A stretch of 64,000 bases of DNA from Drosophila miranda (GCF_003369915.1 NC_046676.1:22364001-22428000); one strand, 5' to 3'. Positions 22,870-33,614 are shown, numbered from the stretch's first letter. Numbers and translations are program-made. The notes: a model not told the origin generated them from the letters alone.

Positions 22870-23808
22870 TCATCCCTTTGAGTGGACCTTACGCATTCCT
22901 GCCTTCTTTGAGGGCTTGAGGACATAGAAGGAGCACATCAGCGTCTCATCCACAGACATCATTGCACCGGCATTGTCGAACTCCCCGCAGTAGTTGGGTG
23001 CCGAGAAGATGGTGATCAGCTGGCGCTTCGCAAAGAACTCGTAGCCGTCCTCCACGACCTGGTGGGCGCGACAGATCAGGTCGAACTTGTTGCGATGCAC
23101 GAACTTGCCAACAATATCGGCGCCAAAGGTGACACTGACGCCGCGATCATTGTCGCTCCAGCCCATGATCTTGGGATCCGGGTCGGACCACAGCAGATCA
23201 CAGAGCAGACCTTTGTCGGGCACATCGCAGGGCCGGCTGAGCTGCCCGATCTGGCTCATGCTGAGCAGGTCGGGACTGAGTCCGCCGTGGCAGCAGAAGA
23301 TCTTCTCGTCGACGACGGCCGAAACGGGCATGCAGTTGTAGCAGTCGACAAAGGTGCGCCACAGCTTGATTGTGTAGCGGCGCTTGCACTCATCGTAGAA
23401 GCCGTAGATGCGGTTGATGCCGGCGCTCTCATGGTTGCCCCGCAGCAGGAAGAAGTTCTCCGGGAACTTGATCTTGTAGGCCAGCAGTAGACACAGCGTT
23501 TCGATGGACTGCTTGCCCCGGTCTACGTAGTCGCCGAGGAAGAGATAATTGGAGGACGGCGGATATCCGCCGTAGTCGAACAGTCGCAGGAGGTCCGTGA
23601 ACTGGCCGTGGATGTCGCCGCATATCTTCACGGGAGCGGATAGCTCCAGCAGCATGGGCTGCGAGAGGAACACCTCCCGCGATCGCATGCAGATCCCCCG
23701 AATGTCAGTTTCTGAAAGACTGAGCTGCTTTACGCGTCGCACATCGATAATCTTGTGTATCAGCTGATCAATGTTGCCCGTATCCGTCGCCACGACACTA
23801 GCCGTCAT
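22870..23808 (-). CDS. PP1-type serine/threonine phosphatase, copy 1 (closest to canonical PP1)
   Basis: Intronless, 312 residues, starting at the first ATG (codon 23806-23808). All PPP-family metal and catalytic motifs are intact: GDIHGQ (64-69), [35 protein letters not shown] and [13 protein letters not shown]. The C-terminal strand reads [13 protein letters not shown], almost the same as PP1 ([13 protein letters not shown]), so the groove that binds RVxF regulatory subunits is probably kept. The tail is basic. It should be an active nuclear or cytoplasmic PP1-like catalytic subunit. Intronless PP1 paralogues in Drosophila (PpN58A, PpY-55A, PpD5, PpD6) are mostly testis-expressed; this cluster lies where PpN58A would be expected, but I cannot tell which copy is the orthologue. 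The stop codon of copy 2 lies 130 bases upstream on the same strand. Confidence 0.92.
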   Translation of the reverse strand: MTASVVATDTGNIDQLIHKIIDVRRVKQLSLSETDIRGICMRSREVFLSQPMLLELSAPVKICGDIHGQFTDLLRLFDYGGYPPSSNYLFLGDYVDRGKQSIETLCLLLAYKIKFPENFFLLRGNHESAGINRIYGFYDECKRRYTIKLWRTFVDCYNCMPVSAVVDEKIFCCHGGLSPDLLSMSQIGQLSRPCDVPDKGLLCDLLWSDPDPKIMGWSDNDRGVSVTFGADIVGKFVHRNKFDLICRAHQVVEDGYEFFAKRQLITIFSAPNYCGEFDNAGAMMSVDETLMCSFYVLKPSKKAGMRKVHSKG

Positions 23809-23938
23809 TTCCTGTTGCTCTGGTGTCTGGTATCCCACAACTCAATGTTAATTTTGCCGCTCTGAAAAGCCAACGGTTTTCGGATGGAAACATATGGAAT
23901 GACATTACCATCGGAGCCTGCCCCGGCCTGAGACAAAG

Positions 23939-25003
23939 TCACTTGATGGCCGAGGCAATCACATTTTTTATTATAACCTTGCGACCGGTACTGGGACGCT
24001 GAACATCGAACGAGATCATCAAATTCTTGTCTACGCCCATCGAGGCCCCCGCATTGTCGTACTGCCCGCAGTAGTTGGGCGCGGAGAAGATGGTGACCAG
24101 CTGGCGCTTTGCGAAAAACTCATAGCCATCTTCAACGACCTGATGGGCACGACACAGAAGATCGAAGTCGTACTTATTCAGGAATTTCTCGAGCACGTCT
24201 CGGCCATAGAGGTAGCTCACTCCCCGGTCACTCGGCGACCAACCGAAGCCATACCGATCCGGGTCGCTCCACAGCAGGTCGCACAGAAGACCCTGGTCGG
24301 GCACATCGCAGGGCCGGGATATCGACATGATGTTGTTCAGGTCCTTTAGCTGCGGGCTCAGACCGCCATGGCAGCAGAAGATCCGATTCGAAATGACCGC
24401 AGCCACGGGCAAGCAACAATAACAGTCGACGTAGCTCTTCCACAGCTTGACCGTATAGCGACGCTTGCACTCGTCGAAGAATCCGTATACCCGGTTCACC
24501 GCGGGCGACTCGTGGTTGCCACGCAGCAGGAAGACGTTCTCGGGATACTTGACCCGCAAGGCCAGCAGCAGGGTGATCGTCTCGATCGAGTTCTGGCCCC
24601 GATCCACATAGTCTCCGAGAAAGAGATAGTTGACCAATGGAGGATAGCCTATGTGATCGAAGATGCGCAACAGGTCCACGAATTGTCCGTGAATGTCGCC
24701 CACGACGCGCACCGGAGCCTCAACAGACAGGAGCATTGGTTCTCCCAGCAACATCTCGCGGGCCGTATGGATTAGCTGGTACAGCTCGTCCTCGAGCATG
24801 TTTACGCGTGCCTGCTTGGATTTCCGGAAGTTCTTCAATCTGTTGATAAGATCGACCAGATTCCACCCTTCTGCATCAGATGCTGAGCTTCGCAACAGGC
24901 TGTCGTGCACTATGCTGGATTTCCTCTTGCTCTCCTCCAGCTGCGCAGACATTGTCGAGAAGCGGCTTTTGGCCCCGGGGAAAAATATTGAGCCACTCGA
25001 CAT
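23939..25003 (-). CDS. PP1-type serine/threonine phosphatase, copy 2 (N-terminal extension)
   Basis: Intronless, 354 residues. The ATG at 25003 gives an N-terminal extension of about 35 Ser/Lys-rich residues beyond PP1; an internal Met ([13 protein letters not shown]) could also start. The catalytic motifs are complete: [42 protein letters not shown]. In the beta12-beta13 loop the usual YCGEFDN reads YCGQYDN, and the C-terminal strand LMCSF reads LMISF, changing the residue matching PP1 Cys291 in the RVxF pocket. The C-terminus ([12 protein letters not shown]) is unrelated to PP1. It probably has phosphatase activity with altered partners. It is transcribed away from copy 3, whose start codon lies 474 bases off. 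Confidence 0.92.
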   Translation of the reverse strand: MSSGSIFFPGAKSRFSTMSAQLEESKRKSSIVHDSLLRSSASDAEGWNLVDLINRLKNFRKSKQARVNMLEDELYQLIHTAREMLLGEPMLLSVEAPVRVVGDIHGQFVDLLRIFDHIGYPPLVNYLFLGDYVDRGQNSIETITLLLALRVKYPENVFLLRGNHESPAVNRVYGFFDECKRRYTVKLWKSYVDCYCCLPVAAVISNRIFCCHGGLSPQLKDLNNIMSISRPCDVPDQGLLCDLLWSDPDRYGFGWSPSDRGVSYLYGRDVLEKFLNKYDFDLLCRAHQVVEDGYEFFAKRQLVTIFSAPNYCGQYDNAGASMGVDKNLMISFDVQRPSTGRKVIIKNVIASAIK

Positions 25004-25477
25004 TTTATGGCCAATTAGTGTCTGTGTAGTGTTCTTGTGTACTGTGTAAAAACGAAGTCCCTCATACAGTCTTTAAAAAATTTAATAAATATTTGAAAGC
25101 AAAGAAAAATACAATTTGACAGTTCGAGTGGAGAAACGCTTGGAGATCTGCGGACGCTGATGCTGAACCCTTACACAATCCACAGTAAAGAACCATTAGA
25201 GAATCGTTTGATATTATAAGAACGATCATAAGAAGGGTTATATGTACGTATACGTGGGATCTTAACTCTTTTAAGACCCTTTTTCCTCCTCGAAAATATT
25301 TTTTAACAACCCGGACACCCTAGAAAAGATCACGTATGTGAGGAAACAATTGCCAGCTAAGAGAAACCATGTAAAATACGTTAATGTTTTGTTAAATTTT
25401 GATGATCTGACACTAAAGAGGTCCACGCTCGTTGAGAACAAAAGCAATCTTGGATCGAGGCGAGTGCACTGGTTCCC
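25004..25477. promoter_or_regulatory. Head-to-head intergenic region between PP1 copies 2 and 3
   Basis: 474 bases separate two divergent start codons, so both promoters must lie here. The sequence is AT-rich. No clear TATA box at a convincing distance on either strand, as expected for male-germline promoters, which often lack standard elements. That last point is inference. Confidence 0.5.
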
Positions 25478-26437
25478 ATGGAACGATCAACACTGCAAAA
25501 GAAGCTGGACGAAATGATTACGTCGCTGGTGAACTGGAAGGCTGACAAACGGTTGCAGGTTCCGGAGACGGACATGGTGGCGATGCTGAACGTGGCCCGC
25601 CAAGTGCTGCTGTCGGAGCCCATGCTGCTTGCGGTGCAGCCGCCCGTCAATGTCATCGGGGACATACACGGCCAGTTCCGGGACCTTCTGCGCTACTTTG
25701 AGACATCGGGGCATCCACCAACCAAGCGTTACCTTCTGCTGGGGGACTACGTGGATCGGGGCCAGCACTCGGTGGAGACCCTGACCCTACTGCTGGCCTA
25801 CAAGGTGCGCTACCCGTCAAGCGTTCATCTGCTGCGCGGCAACCACGAGTCGGCCAGCATCAACCACTACTACGGGTTCTACGACGAGTGCAAGCGCCGC
25901 TTCACAGTGCGCCTGTGGAAGAACTTTGTCGACTGCTACAACTGCCTGCCCGTGGCGGCCGTGATCGACTCGAAGATATTTTGCTGCCATGGCGGGCTGA
26001 GTCCCTCCCTGCACCAACTTTCCGACATACGCGACATCGAGCGGCCAGCGGAGATCAAGCAGAACGGGCTGCTGTGCGACCTGCTCTGGTCCGATCCGGA
26101 TCCGACCGTCAGCACCTGGACAAGGAACTCGCGTGGCGTGAGCTTCACCTTTGGCGTGGAGCAGGTGGAGGCGTTCCTCACGAGGTTCAACTTTGATCTG
26201 GTCTGCCGTGCTCATCAGGTCGTCGAGGATGGCTACGAGTTCTTTGCCAAGAGGCAGCTCATCACCGTCTTCTCGGCGGTCAACTACTGCGGGGAGTACG
26301 ACAATGCTGGCGCCATGATGTGCGTGGACCCCGATCTCAACATCACACTGGTGGTGATGAAGCCCAAGAAGCACGACGCTCATCACAACAAGAGACCCAT
26401 GACGGAGGGGGCCACGCCGAACATGTTGACGGACTGA
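25478..26437 (+). CDS. PP1-type serine/threonine phosphatase, copy 3
   Basis: Intronless, 319 residues from the ATG at 25478. It shows [57 protein letters not shown] and NYCGEYDNAGAMM, so the metal centre and catalytic His and Arg are kept. The otherwise near-invariant SAPNYCG reads SAVNYCG. The C-terminal strand is DLNITLVVMKP in place of PP1 ETLMCSFQILKP, and the tail (HDAHHNKRP) is His-rich. An active enzyme with a remodelled C-terminal regulatory face is likely. The start codon of copy 4 follows its stop after only 98 bases, so the two may share transcription. Confidence 0.92.
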   Translation: MERSTLQKKLDEMITSLVNWKADKRLQVPETDMVAMLNVARQVLLSEPMLLAVQPPVNVIGDIHGQFRDLLRYFETSGHPPTKRYLLLGDYVDRGQHSVETLTLLLAYKVRYPSSVHLLRGNHESASINHYYGFYDECKRRFTVRLWKNFVDCYNCLPVAAVIDSKIFCCHGGLSPSLHQLSDIRDIERPAEIKQNGLLCDLLWSDPDPTVSTWTRNSRGVSFTFGVEQVEAFLTRFNFDLVCRAHQVVEDGYEFFAKRQLITVFSAVNYCGEYDNAGAMMCVDPDLNITLVVMKPKKHDAHHNKRPMTEGATPNMLTD

Positions 26438-26535
26438 CACGATATGAAAATTGTGGGAAAAAGTATTCTCTTCCTTACACTTCAAGTACTGCATTGTACA
26501 GATTTTTCAATATACAACACAACTATAAACTGAAT

Positions 26536-27555
26536 ATGAGCTTATTTTTGCGCAAGCCAAACATCGAGGACATCATACGAACCCTCGTGTGCGGACGCTG
26601 GCAGTCGAAGCGGCCGATCAGCCAAAAGGATATAACGAGTGTCTGCCATATGGTCCGCAGTGTCTTCCTGCAGGAGGCGATGTGCCTGCGGGTGGATGCC
26701 CCCATCTGCATTGTGGGCGATCTACACGGACAGTTCGAGGACCTCCTGCGAATCCTGAATAACTCCGGCCATCCGCCACAGCAGAGTTACCTTTTCCTCG
26801 GCGACTACGTAGACCGCGGCCACCGCTCCGTGGAGACCATCACGCTGCTCTTCTGCTACAAAATCTGCTACCCGGGCAAGATCTTCCTGCTGCGCGGCAA
26901 CCATGAGAGCGAGGTGCTCAACCAGGTCTACGGCTTTTTCGACGAATGCAAGCGCCGCTACACGGTCAAGCTGTGGAAGACCTTCGTCGACTGCTACAAC
27001 TGCATGCCAGTGGCGGCGATCGTCTCGAAGCGGGTATTCTGCTGCCACGGCGGCCTAAGTCCCCACCTGAGCTGCATCGAGCAGATCAACCAGCTGAAGC
27101 GCCCCACCGAAGTACCCAACGAGGGCCTGCTCTGCGACCTGCTGTGGTCCGATCCGCATCACACGGCCTATGGGTGGACGCCGAACAAGCGGGGCGTGAG
27201 CGTATCTTTTGGCCGGGACACGATCGAGCGGTTCCTCGTCCGCAATGACTTCGATCTCATCTGTCGGGCCCATCAGGTGGTCGAGGATGGCTATGAGTTC
27301 TTTGCCAAGCGCCAGCTGGTCACCGTCTTCTCGGCCCCCAACTACTGTGGCATCTTTGAAAATTCCGGAGCCACCATGAAGATCGCTGAAAATCTAACCA
27401 TTACTTTCGACATCTATCCGGCAAAGAACTCCACTCCACACACCTCTACTTCGACTCGGCTGGGTCCTCGGGAGAGTGGCAAAGTCTTCAGGGCTGCCAT
27501 GAGGATTAAAAATGCCATTAAACCACCTCGCTTCCAACGCTCCAGTGAATATTAG
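26536..27555 (+). CDS. PP1-type serine/threonine phosphatase, copy 4 (long basic tail)
   Basis: Intronless, 339 residues. The start is the ATG at 26536 (MSLFLRKPN); the same frame stays open for 72 codons upstream, but that part overlaps the end of copy 3 and has no phosphatase-like sequence. Catalytic motifs GDLHGQ (Leu for Ile), [21 protein letters not shown] and [14 protein letters not shown] are present. The beta12-beta13 loop is the most changed of the four: YCGIFENSG for YCGEFDNAG. The C-terminal strand is LTITFDIYP, followed by ~50 residues rich in Ser, Thr, Arg and Lys that PP1 lacks. This divergence suggests a specialised paralogue. Confidence 0.92.
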   Translation: MSLFLRKPNIEDIIRTLVCGRWQSKRPISQKDITSVCHMVRSVFLQEAMCLRVDAPICIVGDLHGQFEDLLRILNNSGHPPQQSYLFLGDYVDRGHRSVETITLLFCYKICYPGKIFLLRGNHESEVLNQVYGFFDECKRRYTVKLWKTFVDCYNCMPVAAIVSKRVFCCHGGLSPHLSCIEQINQLKRPTEVPNEGLLCDLLWSDPHHTAYGWTPNKRGVSVSFGRDTIERFLVRNDFDLICRAHQVVEDGYEFFAKRQLVTVFSAPNYCGIFENSGATMKIAENLTITFDIYPAKNSTPHTSTSTRLGPRESGKVFRAAMRIKNAIKPPRFQRSSEY

Positions 27556-27611
27556 TATCGATTCCTAGGGTATCCGAAAACATACGTATCATAAACATAT
27601 TTTGGCTGAGA

Positions 27612-27617
27612 AATAAA
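27612..27617 (+). terminator. Poly(A) signal of PP1 copy 4
   Basis: AATAAA 57 bases after the stop codon. No comparable signal is evident between copies 3 and 4. Confidence 0.65.
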
Positions 27618-28625
27618 ATCCGTTTACTTGTAAAGATTAAACTCGGTTCTTAAAGTACTGTCTCCCTTTATTTCCAGATAAATCGATGTAATTTCCGCAT
27701 CAGCTTGCGCTCCAGCCTCGACAGCAAATTGCAACACATGTGGCATGGACACGGACAGTGCGGCGAAAGAGCAACCAACGGAGCCCACTTCGTCATCATC
27801 TTCGGCAGCTCTGTCTGAGGTGCGTACGTGTCTTTGTCGTTTTATTAGTTCGTGTCGCATCGTGTCCACAGGAAATTAAATTAACTCGAGCAGCAAATTC
27901 AATTTAATTTTAGCAACATACAGAACAAAAGCAAAACATCACAAAAATTATGCAGTGTATTTATGTAAAAGTAATGAATATTAAGAAGTTTTTAAAAGGG
28001 GAAATTATTAAAGATAACTTGGAGGTCTTTTCGACGATAGTTTTTGAAAGGTAGTTGGATAGAGAGTGCAAATATATGCCACTGGGAAAAGCACCCATCT
28101 TTGCTTAATCAAATAATCCAACCAAAAACGAGTACCTTCAAAAAAACAAACATCTGGCATTCGACTAAACCCCGACAATCGAATTTGTTCAGCCACAAAA
28201 AATACAAAACATTCAAAACATAGAGAAAGCGATACACATAGAGCCGCGGCATTATTTAAATTGAATTTTTACAAAATCAAGTTGATTGTTTTACAAACAG
28301 GGAGGGAGGGGAGAGCAAATTTATATTCTATGTTGGTATCTGGGCTTAAGCGATATTTATTTATGGCCTCCAACTTGTTTGCAGTCCCTACTCCCTGGAT
28401 CCTCGCCCACCAGTCGCTTCCCCTGCTAGAGGGGGCTTATTTTTTATTTATTCTCTCATAGAAACAATTGCACAATTGATTTGCATGCATACAAATTTGT
28501 TACAGGGTTTTAAGCCGAATGATTTATGGTTACGTGGATGCGAAAATATTTTTACTCGCCTCTTTTCGTGCCGTAACCAAACTCAATTTGAGGTCAAAGA
28601 ACTAGAGAAATGCTTTTAATTCAGT
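27618..28625. other. Intergenic, no firm gene
   Basis: AT-rich spacer. A small stretch at 27700-27860 has somewhat higher GC content and is open on both strands (a 78-codon frame on the minus strand from an ATG; a short Ser-rich frame on the plus strand), but no domain or gene signals persuade me. Confidence 0.4.
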
Positions 28626-28635
28626 TATATAAATA
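28626..28635 (+). promoter_or_regulatory. TATA box of the small secreted-peptide candidate
   Basis: TATATAAATA with its first T 37 bases before the ATG at 28663. This predicts a start site near 28656 and a leader of only a few bases. Confidence 0.5.
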
Positions 28636-28662
28636 GGAAATCTTTTGGGCTAATCTGCTTGA

Positions 28663-28860
28663 ATGAAGCTACTGCTACTAGCATTGTATCTATCCATCTG
28701 TATCCTCTCTATTAACGCATACGCAGCGTATTCCGGAAGTGCAACCAATTTACATTGCAGTTGGCAAACGTTTAACTATTTTTGGCGCATAGCGTCTACT
28801 TGGCACCATTTGGTCAGCTCCAAACGAGATATAAAACCTCACAAAAACGACAAATTCTAG
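28663..28860 (+). CDS. Candidate small secreted peptide, 65 residues
   Basis: Short single-exon frame with a textbook signal peptide (MKLLLLALYLSICILSINA, likely cut near residues 19-21). The predicted mature part is about 45 residues, with one Cys, several Trp and His, and a basic C-terminus. Three signals line up: a TATA box 37 bases upstream, an ATG opening directly into the signal peptide, and AATAAA 105 bases after the stop. That layout is typical of male accessory gland or other tissue-specific secreted peptides, but I recognise no family. An alternative reading is a chance frame; the lone cysteine and AT-rich codons weaken the case. Confidence 0.45.
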   Translation: MKLLLLALYLSICILSINAYAAYSGSATNLHCSWQTFNYFWRIASTWHHLVSSKRDIKPHKNDKF

Positions 28861-28964
28861 AGACATTCCTATGGTCGAAGCTTTGGCTACCCTTGATTAG
28901 CTTTTTAGCTTTTCTGATACAAATGTATTTATGTCAAACAGGAATAATCTCAGACAGATAGCAC

Positions 28965-28970
28965 AATAAA
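28965..28970 (+). terminator. Poly(A) signal for the secreted-peptide candidate
   Basis: AATAAA 105 bases past the stop codon at 28860. Confidence 0.4.
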
Positions 28971-30084
28971 TAGAAACGTAGAAAGTGTCTTTCCTGAGAC
29001 TGGTACTACATACCATACCAGAGTATCTGACAGTGCCGGTTATACCTTCTTCTACCCTCATTATAGAACTTTAAAAATATATACAAATAAATTAAGCAAT
29101 CACATGCTATAAAAACGGACAGAACGCAATGCGGAGAGGAATTCTGTGTGGCGCCAACAGGGTTGCCAGGCGCCACACTGACGGCCCTGGCCGTGGCCAA
29201 GGGGGCAACAACCCTGGCGCTTCATGGTTTTCTATTAAATTCATTTCTTTGGCTACGCTTTTTTTTTTGGCGAGAGATAGACAAATGTAAAGAGGAAGTG
29301 GAATGCATGACTTGCTCTAAAGGAAATTTCGCAATTTTTTGGTGACCCAAAACCGGTCAGTGCGAAAAGCGTTTGAATAATGGTCGGAAAGGGTGCGGAA
29401 AAGTGTGTTAGTTGGACAGGCGTCCCATGGGAGGAGGGGAACATCCCAAAATTTGTGATTTAAAATTAAAGAACTTTCAGAAAGTCACGTAATCCGTTCC
29501 AGATGGAATGGGCCAGTCTCGCGAAGGCTGCACCTGGGCCTTAGGACATGTAATGCATTTGGATTGCCGCTTAATTAACCATCACGTGCCTCTGACTCCC
29601 AGCTGTGGTGTCAGGTGTGGCAAATATTTGGCATGTGGCGCCTCTCGCTCTCTGCACTCCACTTAATTAGCATTTGGACTGCATACATATACTGGTACAT
29701 ATATTAATCCCTCCATAACTTAATGCAATGCAAAACACGCGCCAGGCACTGGCCCTAGTCCTAATTTATGTTGGTAAATGATAAAGTAAATGGCAAACGA
29801 TTACATGGGGTCATATGTTTGGATTGTACCACGTCTGAACGATAATGGGCCACTGCCCAGGGCGGCTCTGAGTCTTTCTAAACGACTTGAACTATCTACT
29901 AACTATTTTTGGGGTAAGGCTGCGATTTATTGAACTGGCAGACTTATCAGCCAGAACAGAACGGAAGCAAAGTAGAACCACCCTCTGACTAAGTCAGTTG
30001 GTCAATGGAGCCACCCCCAGATCGCCAAGGATGTTAAGAGTAAACGATGCTGACACTGACACAGATAGCAGGACCTTCGGGGGT

Positions 30085-30131
30085 GGGACTGCGACTGCGA
30101 CTGGGACTGGGACTGGGACTGGGACTGGGAC
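30085..30131. repeat. GGGACT hexanucleotide microsatellite
   Basis: About seven tandem GACTGG/GACTGC units. Translated, it gives a meaningless Thr-Gly (or Ala-Thr) run, which explains the open frame seen there. Confidence 0.8.
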
Positions 30132-30599
30132 TGTTGACTGGTGCCAATTTTCTGTTGATTACAACACTACACTCCCACCCACCTATCGCCCCCAGTGGCT
30201 TGACAAGGGTCAAGTGAAAGTTTTACGAGCAACTAAAGCTAAACTGTGGCCCCACCCATGCTCCAATCTCTGGTACGCGTAGCCGTAGCCCTTTGCTCTA
30301 GTCTCTGCCGTCTATTTATTTTTAAGTTTAATTTGTTTTCCTGTCGCCAAAGGGAAAGGAATAAACAGAGGAAACACCTCTAAGTGGGTCGGACAGCAGC
30401 AGCAGCAGATTTATCTAGTGCAAACTTCAGACAAAAAATAGGTGTGAAACGATAACGAAATGGAATCGAACCACCTTGACAGGGCTGCGGCTGTGGGTGA
30501 CATAACTGAGTTTCGAAGGGATCTTATCGGGGGGTTTATCAGGGAGGAATGATGGTGGGGACAGTTACTAAGATACGATGGTCCAACGGTTTTAGAGCA

Positions 30600-30713
30600 T
30601 ACAGTCGAACTTCTCTATTACGAACCGTATTCCGTACAACGAAGTTTTCTGTATTACGAATTTTCCGTATAACGAATTCACCCAGAGATTCGCTATATGG
30701 AATATCGACTGTA
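30600..30713. mobile_element. Short MITE-like relic with 7-bp TIRs and TA flanks (pogo/Tigger-like)
   Basis: A 110-base segment (30602-30711) begins CAGTCGA and ends TCGACTG, exact inverted repeats, and is bounded on both sides by TA. TA is the target-site duplication used by Tc1/mariner and pogo-type transposons. Inside are four variants of a subterminal motif: TATTACGAA (twice), TACAACGAA and TATAACGAA. Pogo/Tigger family ends often contain such TTCTCTATTACGAACC-like stretches. There is no coding capacity, so it is a non-autonomous copy; assigning the family is inference. Confidence 0.55.
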
Positions 30714-33596
30714 CTTTGTTTCGAAACAGGGATAGACCTTCAATGTCTGCTGAAGTTGATTCGCAATAAAAAACTTTAATCAGTCCATCCGACGCATCCA
30801 ATCACAGCCACCACGTGCTCCTCTAAAGGGCAACAGCCACCGCAAATTCCTCTCCCAAGTGCAACAACTTTAGTGAGAGATATTTCATATCTTTCCAAAA
30901 ATGTTCCCCACAAAACCCCCAAAGCTCTGTACTAAATTTTCAATGCAACGGACGGAGAGAGGGAGAGATGAAGTGGTCTCCCGTCAGGGTTTTGGCATTG
31001 CTGCCAAAATCATACATCAATTTGGAGACATTCGTCAGTGCCAGGCCACAAATGTGACATAGACCAGAGTCAGAGGACCATGCCATGCATTTCCCTCGCG
31101 GAGCATGCCACCACAACCAGCCACCAGAGAGAGATAGCCAGACAGGAAAGGGGGGGGGGGCTGAGGCAGCAGAGGTACATGGCTGCAACATTGTCAAAAC
31201 AATTAATCATTGATGAAGAAAATGCGCACGGAACCAGCAAATTCCTGACCGAATGCCAGGGCTCACATCTGGACTCTGATGGACCAAATTCCATTGCAGA
31301 ATCAGGCATACGAGCAAATTCTTCATTATATAATGAACAAGACCACAAACTAGACACATTTTGCCATGATTATTTTCATTAGTAATTGGACCAATGAATA
31401 TCAACATAGCCATTTGAGCCGCCACAGGACGTTTGGGGATTACCAATCGAGAGGAAATCAAATCTAAACAAGACACACAGTCAAACTAATAATAATCTTG
31501 TTAACTGGGCCGGAATGTTCCAATTATACCCACATTGGTATGGTAATCAAAATTAGAACCTTCATTTGAAGGCATTCAAATTATTAAGTAACTTCTGTGG
31601 CTGCCTCTATCAAATATCAAGATTCTCTGTATCTCATTTATCATGTAAGCTAATTATAACATTTCTCCCCATATAACACATCCATAAACCCATTGCTGGC
31701 CGGCTTTTATCGTGATTTTATTATTCAATTTTTGCGTTATTTAAATATGTCAACAAGCAAGATTTTTATGGCACCAATTTATTTATATTTCTTTTCCATT
31801 ATGTGTAATATCGGGTCAGCTTTGATGCCTTCTTTACGATGCCATTCCCATCGAATTAACGAGTCGTTAGGGGACATTAAATATGCAATCGATAGGGAGA
31901 AAAGGAGGACAAGTTCCTTTCCAAAATCTGAATCACCTGTCGCTAGCATTGAAATTGATTTTTATTATCACGATCCGTGTCAATTGGAGCATTTAAAAAT
32001 GCCTTTTAATGTTCCCATTTCCATACCCATTTCCCCGTCTGTTCGCAGGGGTTCACCGCTCTTTGTGACTTTTGTTTGTTTTTCAGGTTGTTCAAAACAA
32101 ACTCTCAAAGTGACTAAGCGTGTAACGCCTCTGTGGCCCTGTCCATAATCATTTAAAAGTTAGCAAAGTCTGGTGGCTGGCTATTTCCATTTGACTTTGA
32201 TGTGCCGTCTGTACTGCTTCAAAAATTAGATCGATATTGCACTATTGCATTTTTATACAACAGCTACTTCTCTGTGGGATGATCAATTTCATCCCATAGC
32301 TGTGTGCGCCCTGCCGTTGGGCCGGCATCGCATTACCCTGTAATTAATCCATTATGCCGAGAGGCTTGCGTGAGGCGCTTCCATTGCATGCCACTCGAGA
32401 ATCGCATGCAAATTATTGAAAGCATGTTGAGCATGCCCAAAAAATCATTTACATTTTTTCACCGACTCTTTTTTGCTGTAGTTTTTTTAGCAGCTCTTTC
32501 AACAAGTACAAGTCATAATCGGTATTTGCAAAAAAAACCAGAAAAAAACTAAAATCGCGTGCTGGTGTGGAAAGTACCAGCAACAGTAGGTTGCAACTTG
32601 AAACTTTGCAAGACGACTACGACGACGATGATGATGATGGCTGTTGCATGTCGGGCAAAGTTTTTAGCATCGAATGAGGAAAAACTTCATTTTGACCTTC
32701 GATGGAGTGGCGCTTTTAAGACGTTTTCCTGAGTTCTGTGGCTGTTTCCCAGTCAAAGATGCGGAAACTCTTGATCAAAACGACACCAGACATTCGTGTC
32801 TGTGGCAGTGGCGGTGGCACTGGCACTGGCATTACCTTTTGCCGCCTCTTCTTCACCCATTCACAGGACAGGCAAAAGTTCTTTTGGTTTCGCTCTTTGC
32901 CCACGAATCCTTTGGGCTAACCAGCGGACAGATGATAGCTGCAAACGAAACTTTGTATTCTAAATAGGTGGTAGTCGGAAAGGAAAAGCGAATGGAACTC
33001 GCAAATGGAATAACTAATTAAATTTTCAGCTGCCAATGAACATGAGCTCATTCAGGAGCCACGGGCTTCCGATAGTTCGGCTCCAGCTCCAGCTCCAGCC
33101 AGCTAACTGCCGGCTTAATTAACTTGGCAGATAAAATTTTATGGCAGCCGGGCCACTATGGATAGCAAAACATAATCTATTCGCTGTTATAGCCATGGTC
33201 TGAATGGCGCTCGTTCCCGTAATGGGGTTGTCTATGCAAATATGTTGCAATATCCCCTGCCCCACTACTCTCCTCAATGGCTTTTGCCTTTCGCCTTTTA
33301 TTACACGGGTATTCCGGTGGCTGGAGGTCCAGGGTCTTCAATATTTTCCTGAAACACCTTTCCACTCTGCGCGCATAAATCAAAAGTGAAATTTTTTGCA
33401 CGCACCCGACTGTCTGTACAAAAATTTTCCATTTACATGTGCCACGCCATGTTCTGGTGGAAAGTAGAGGTCAGGTCGTGTCGACCCTCTACCATTTCGT
33501 ACATAATTGTTTTTTCGTGGTTTGCCCCTCTGTGTGGTGATCCTTAAAGCTACAATATTAACTCGAAAACTGTGTGTTTCGGATGTTAAAGGGAAT

Positions 33597-33614
33597 TTTA
33601 TTTGTATCTTTATT
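33597..33614 (-). terminator. Poly(A) signals of the cysteine-rich minus-strand gene
   Basis: Two AATAAA hexamers on the minus strand (plus-strand TTTATT at 33597-33602 and 33609-33614), about 107-124 bases beyond the stop codon at 33721. Confidence 0.55.

Larger units (their letters stand above)
28861..33596. other. Large non-coding block
   Basis: About 4.7 kb without a supported gene. An AATAAA at 28965-28970 would serve the peptide candidate. Other contents: a GGGACT hexanucleotide array near 30085-30131, a short TIR-bearing relic at 30602-30711, a G run at about 31151, and a GGCACT/GGTGGC-type short repeat near 32805. Open frames such as those at 31693-32148 and 32674-32967 lack a domain or a good start. 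Confidence 0.45.

Noticed and set aside
26320-26535. 72-codon upstream extension of PP1 copy 4
   Set aside because: It overlaps the coding end of copy 3, has no phosphatase-like residues, and MSLFLRKPN at 26536 is a natural start.
27624-27860. 78-codon minus-strand frame and a short Ser-rich plus-strand frame after PP1 copy 4
   Set aside because: Both strands are open over the same stretch and neither has consistent start, stop and poly(A) signals.
29998-30282. 94-codon frame with a Thr-Gly repeat
   Set aside because: Generated by the GGGACT microsatellite.
31693-32148. 151-codon plus-strand frame
   Set aside because: No ATG at its start, no domain, AT-rich codons; probably chance.
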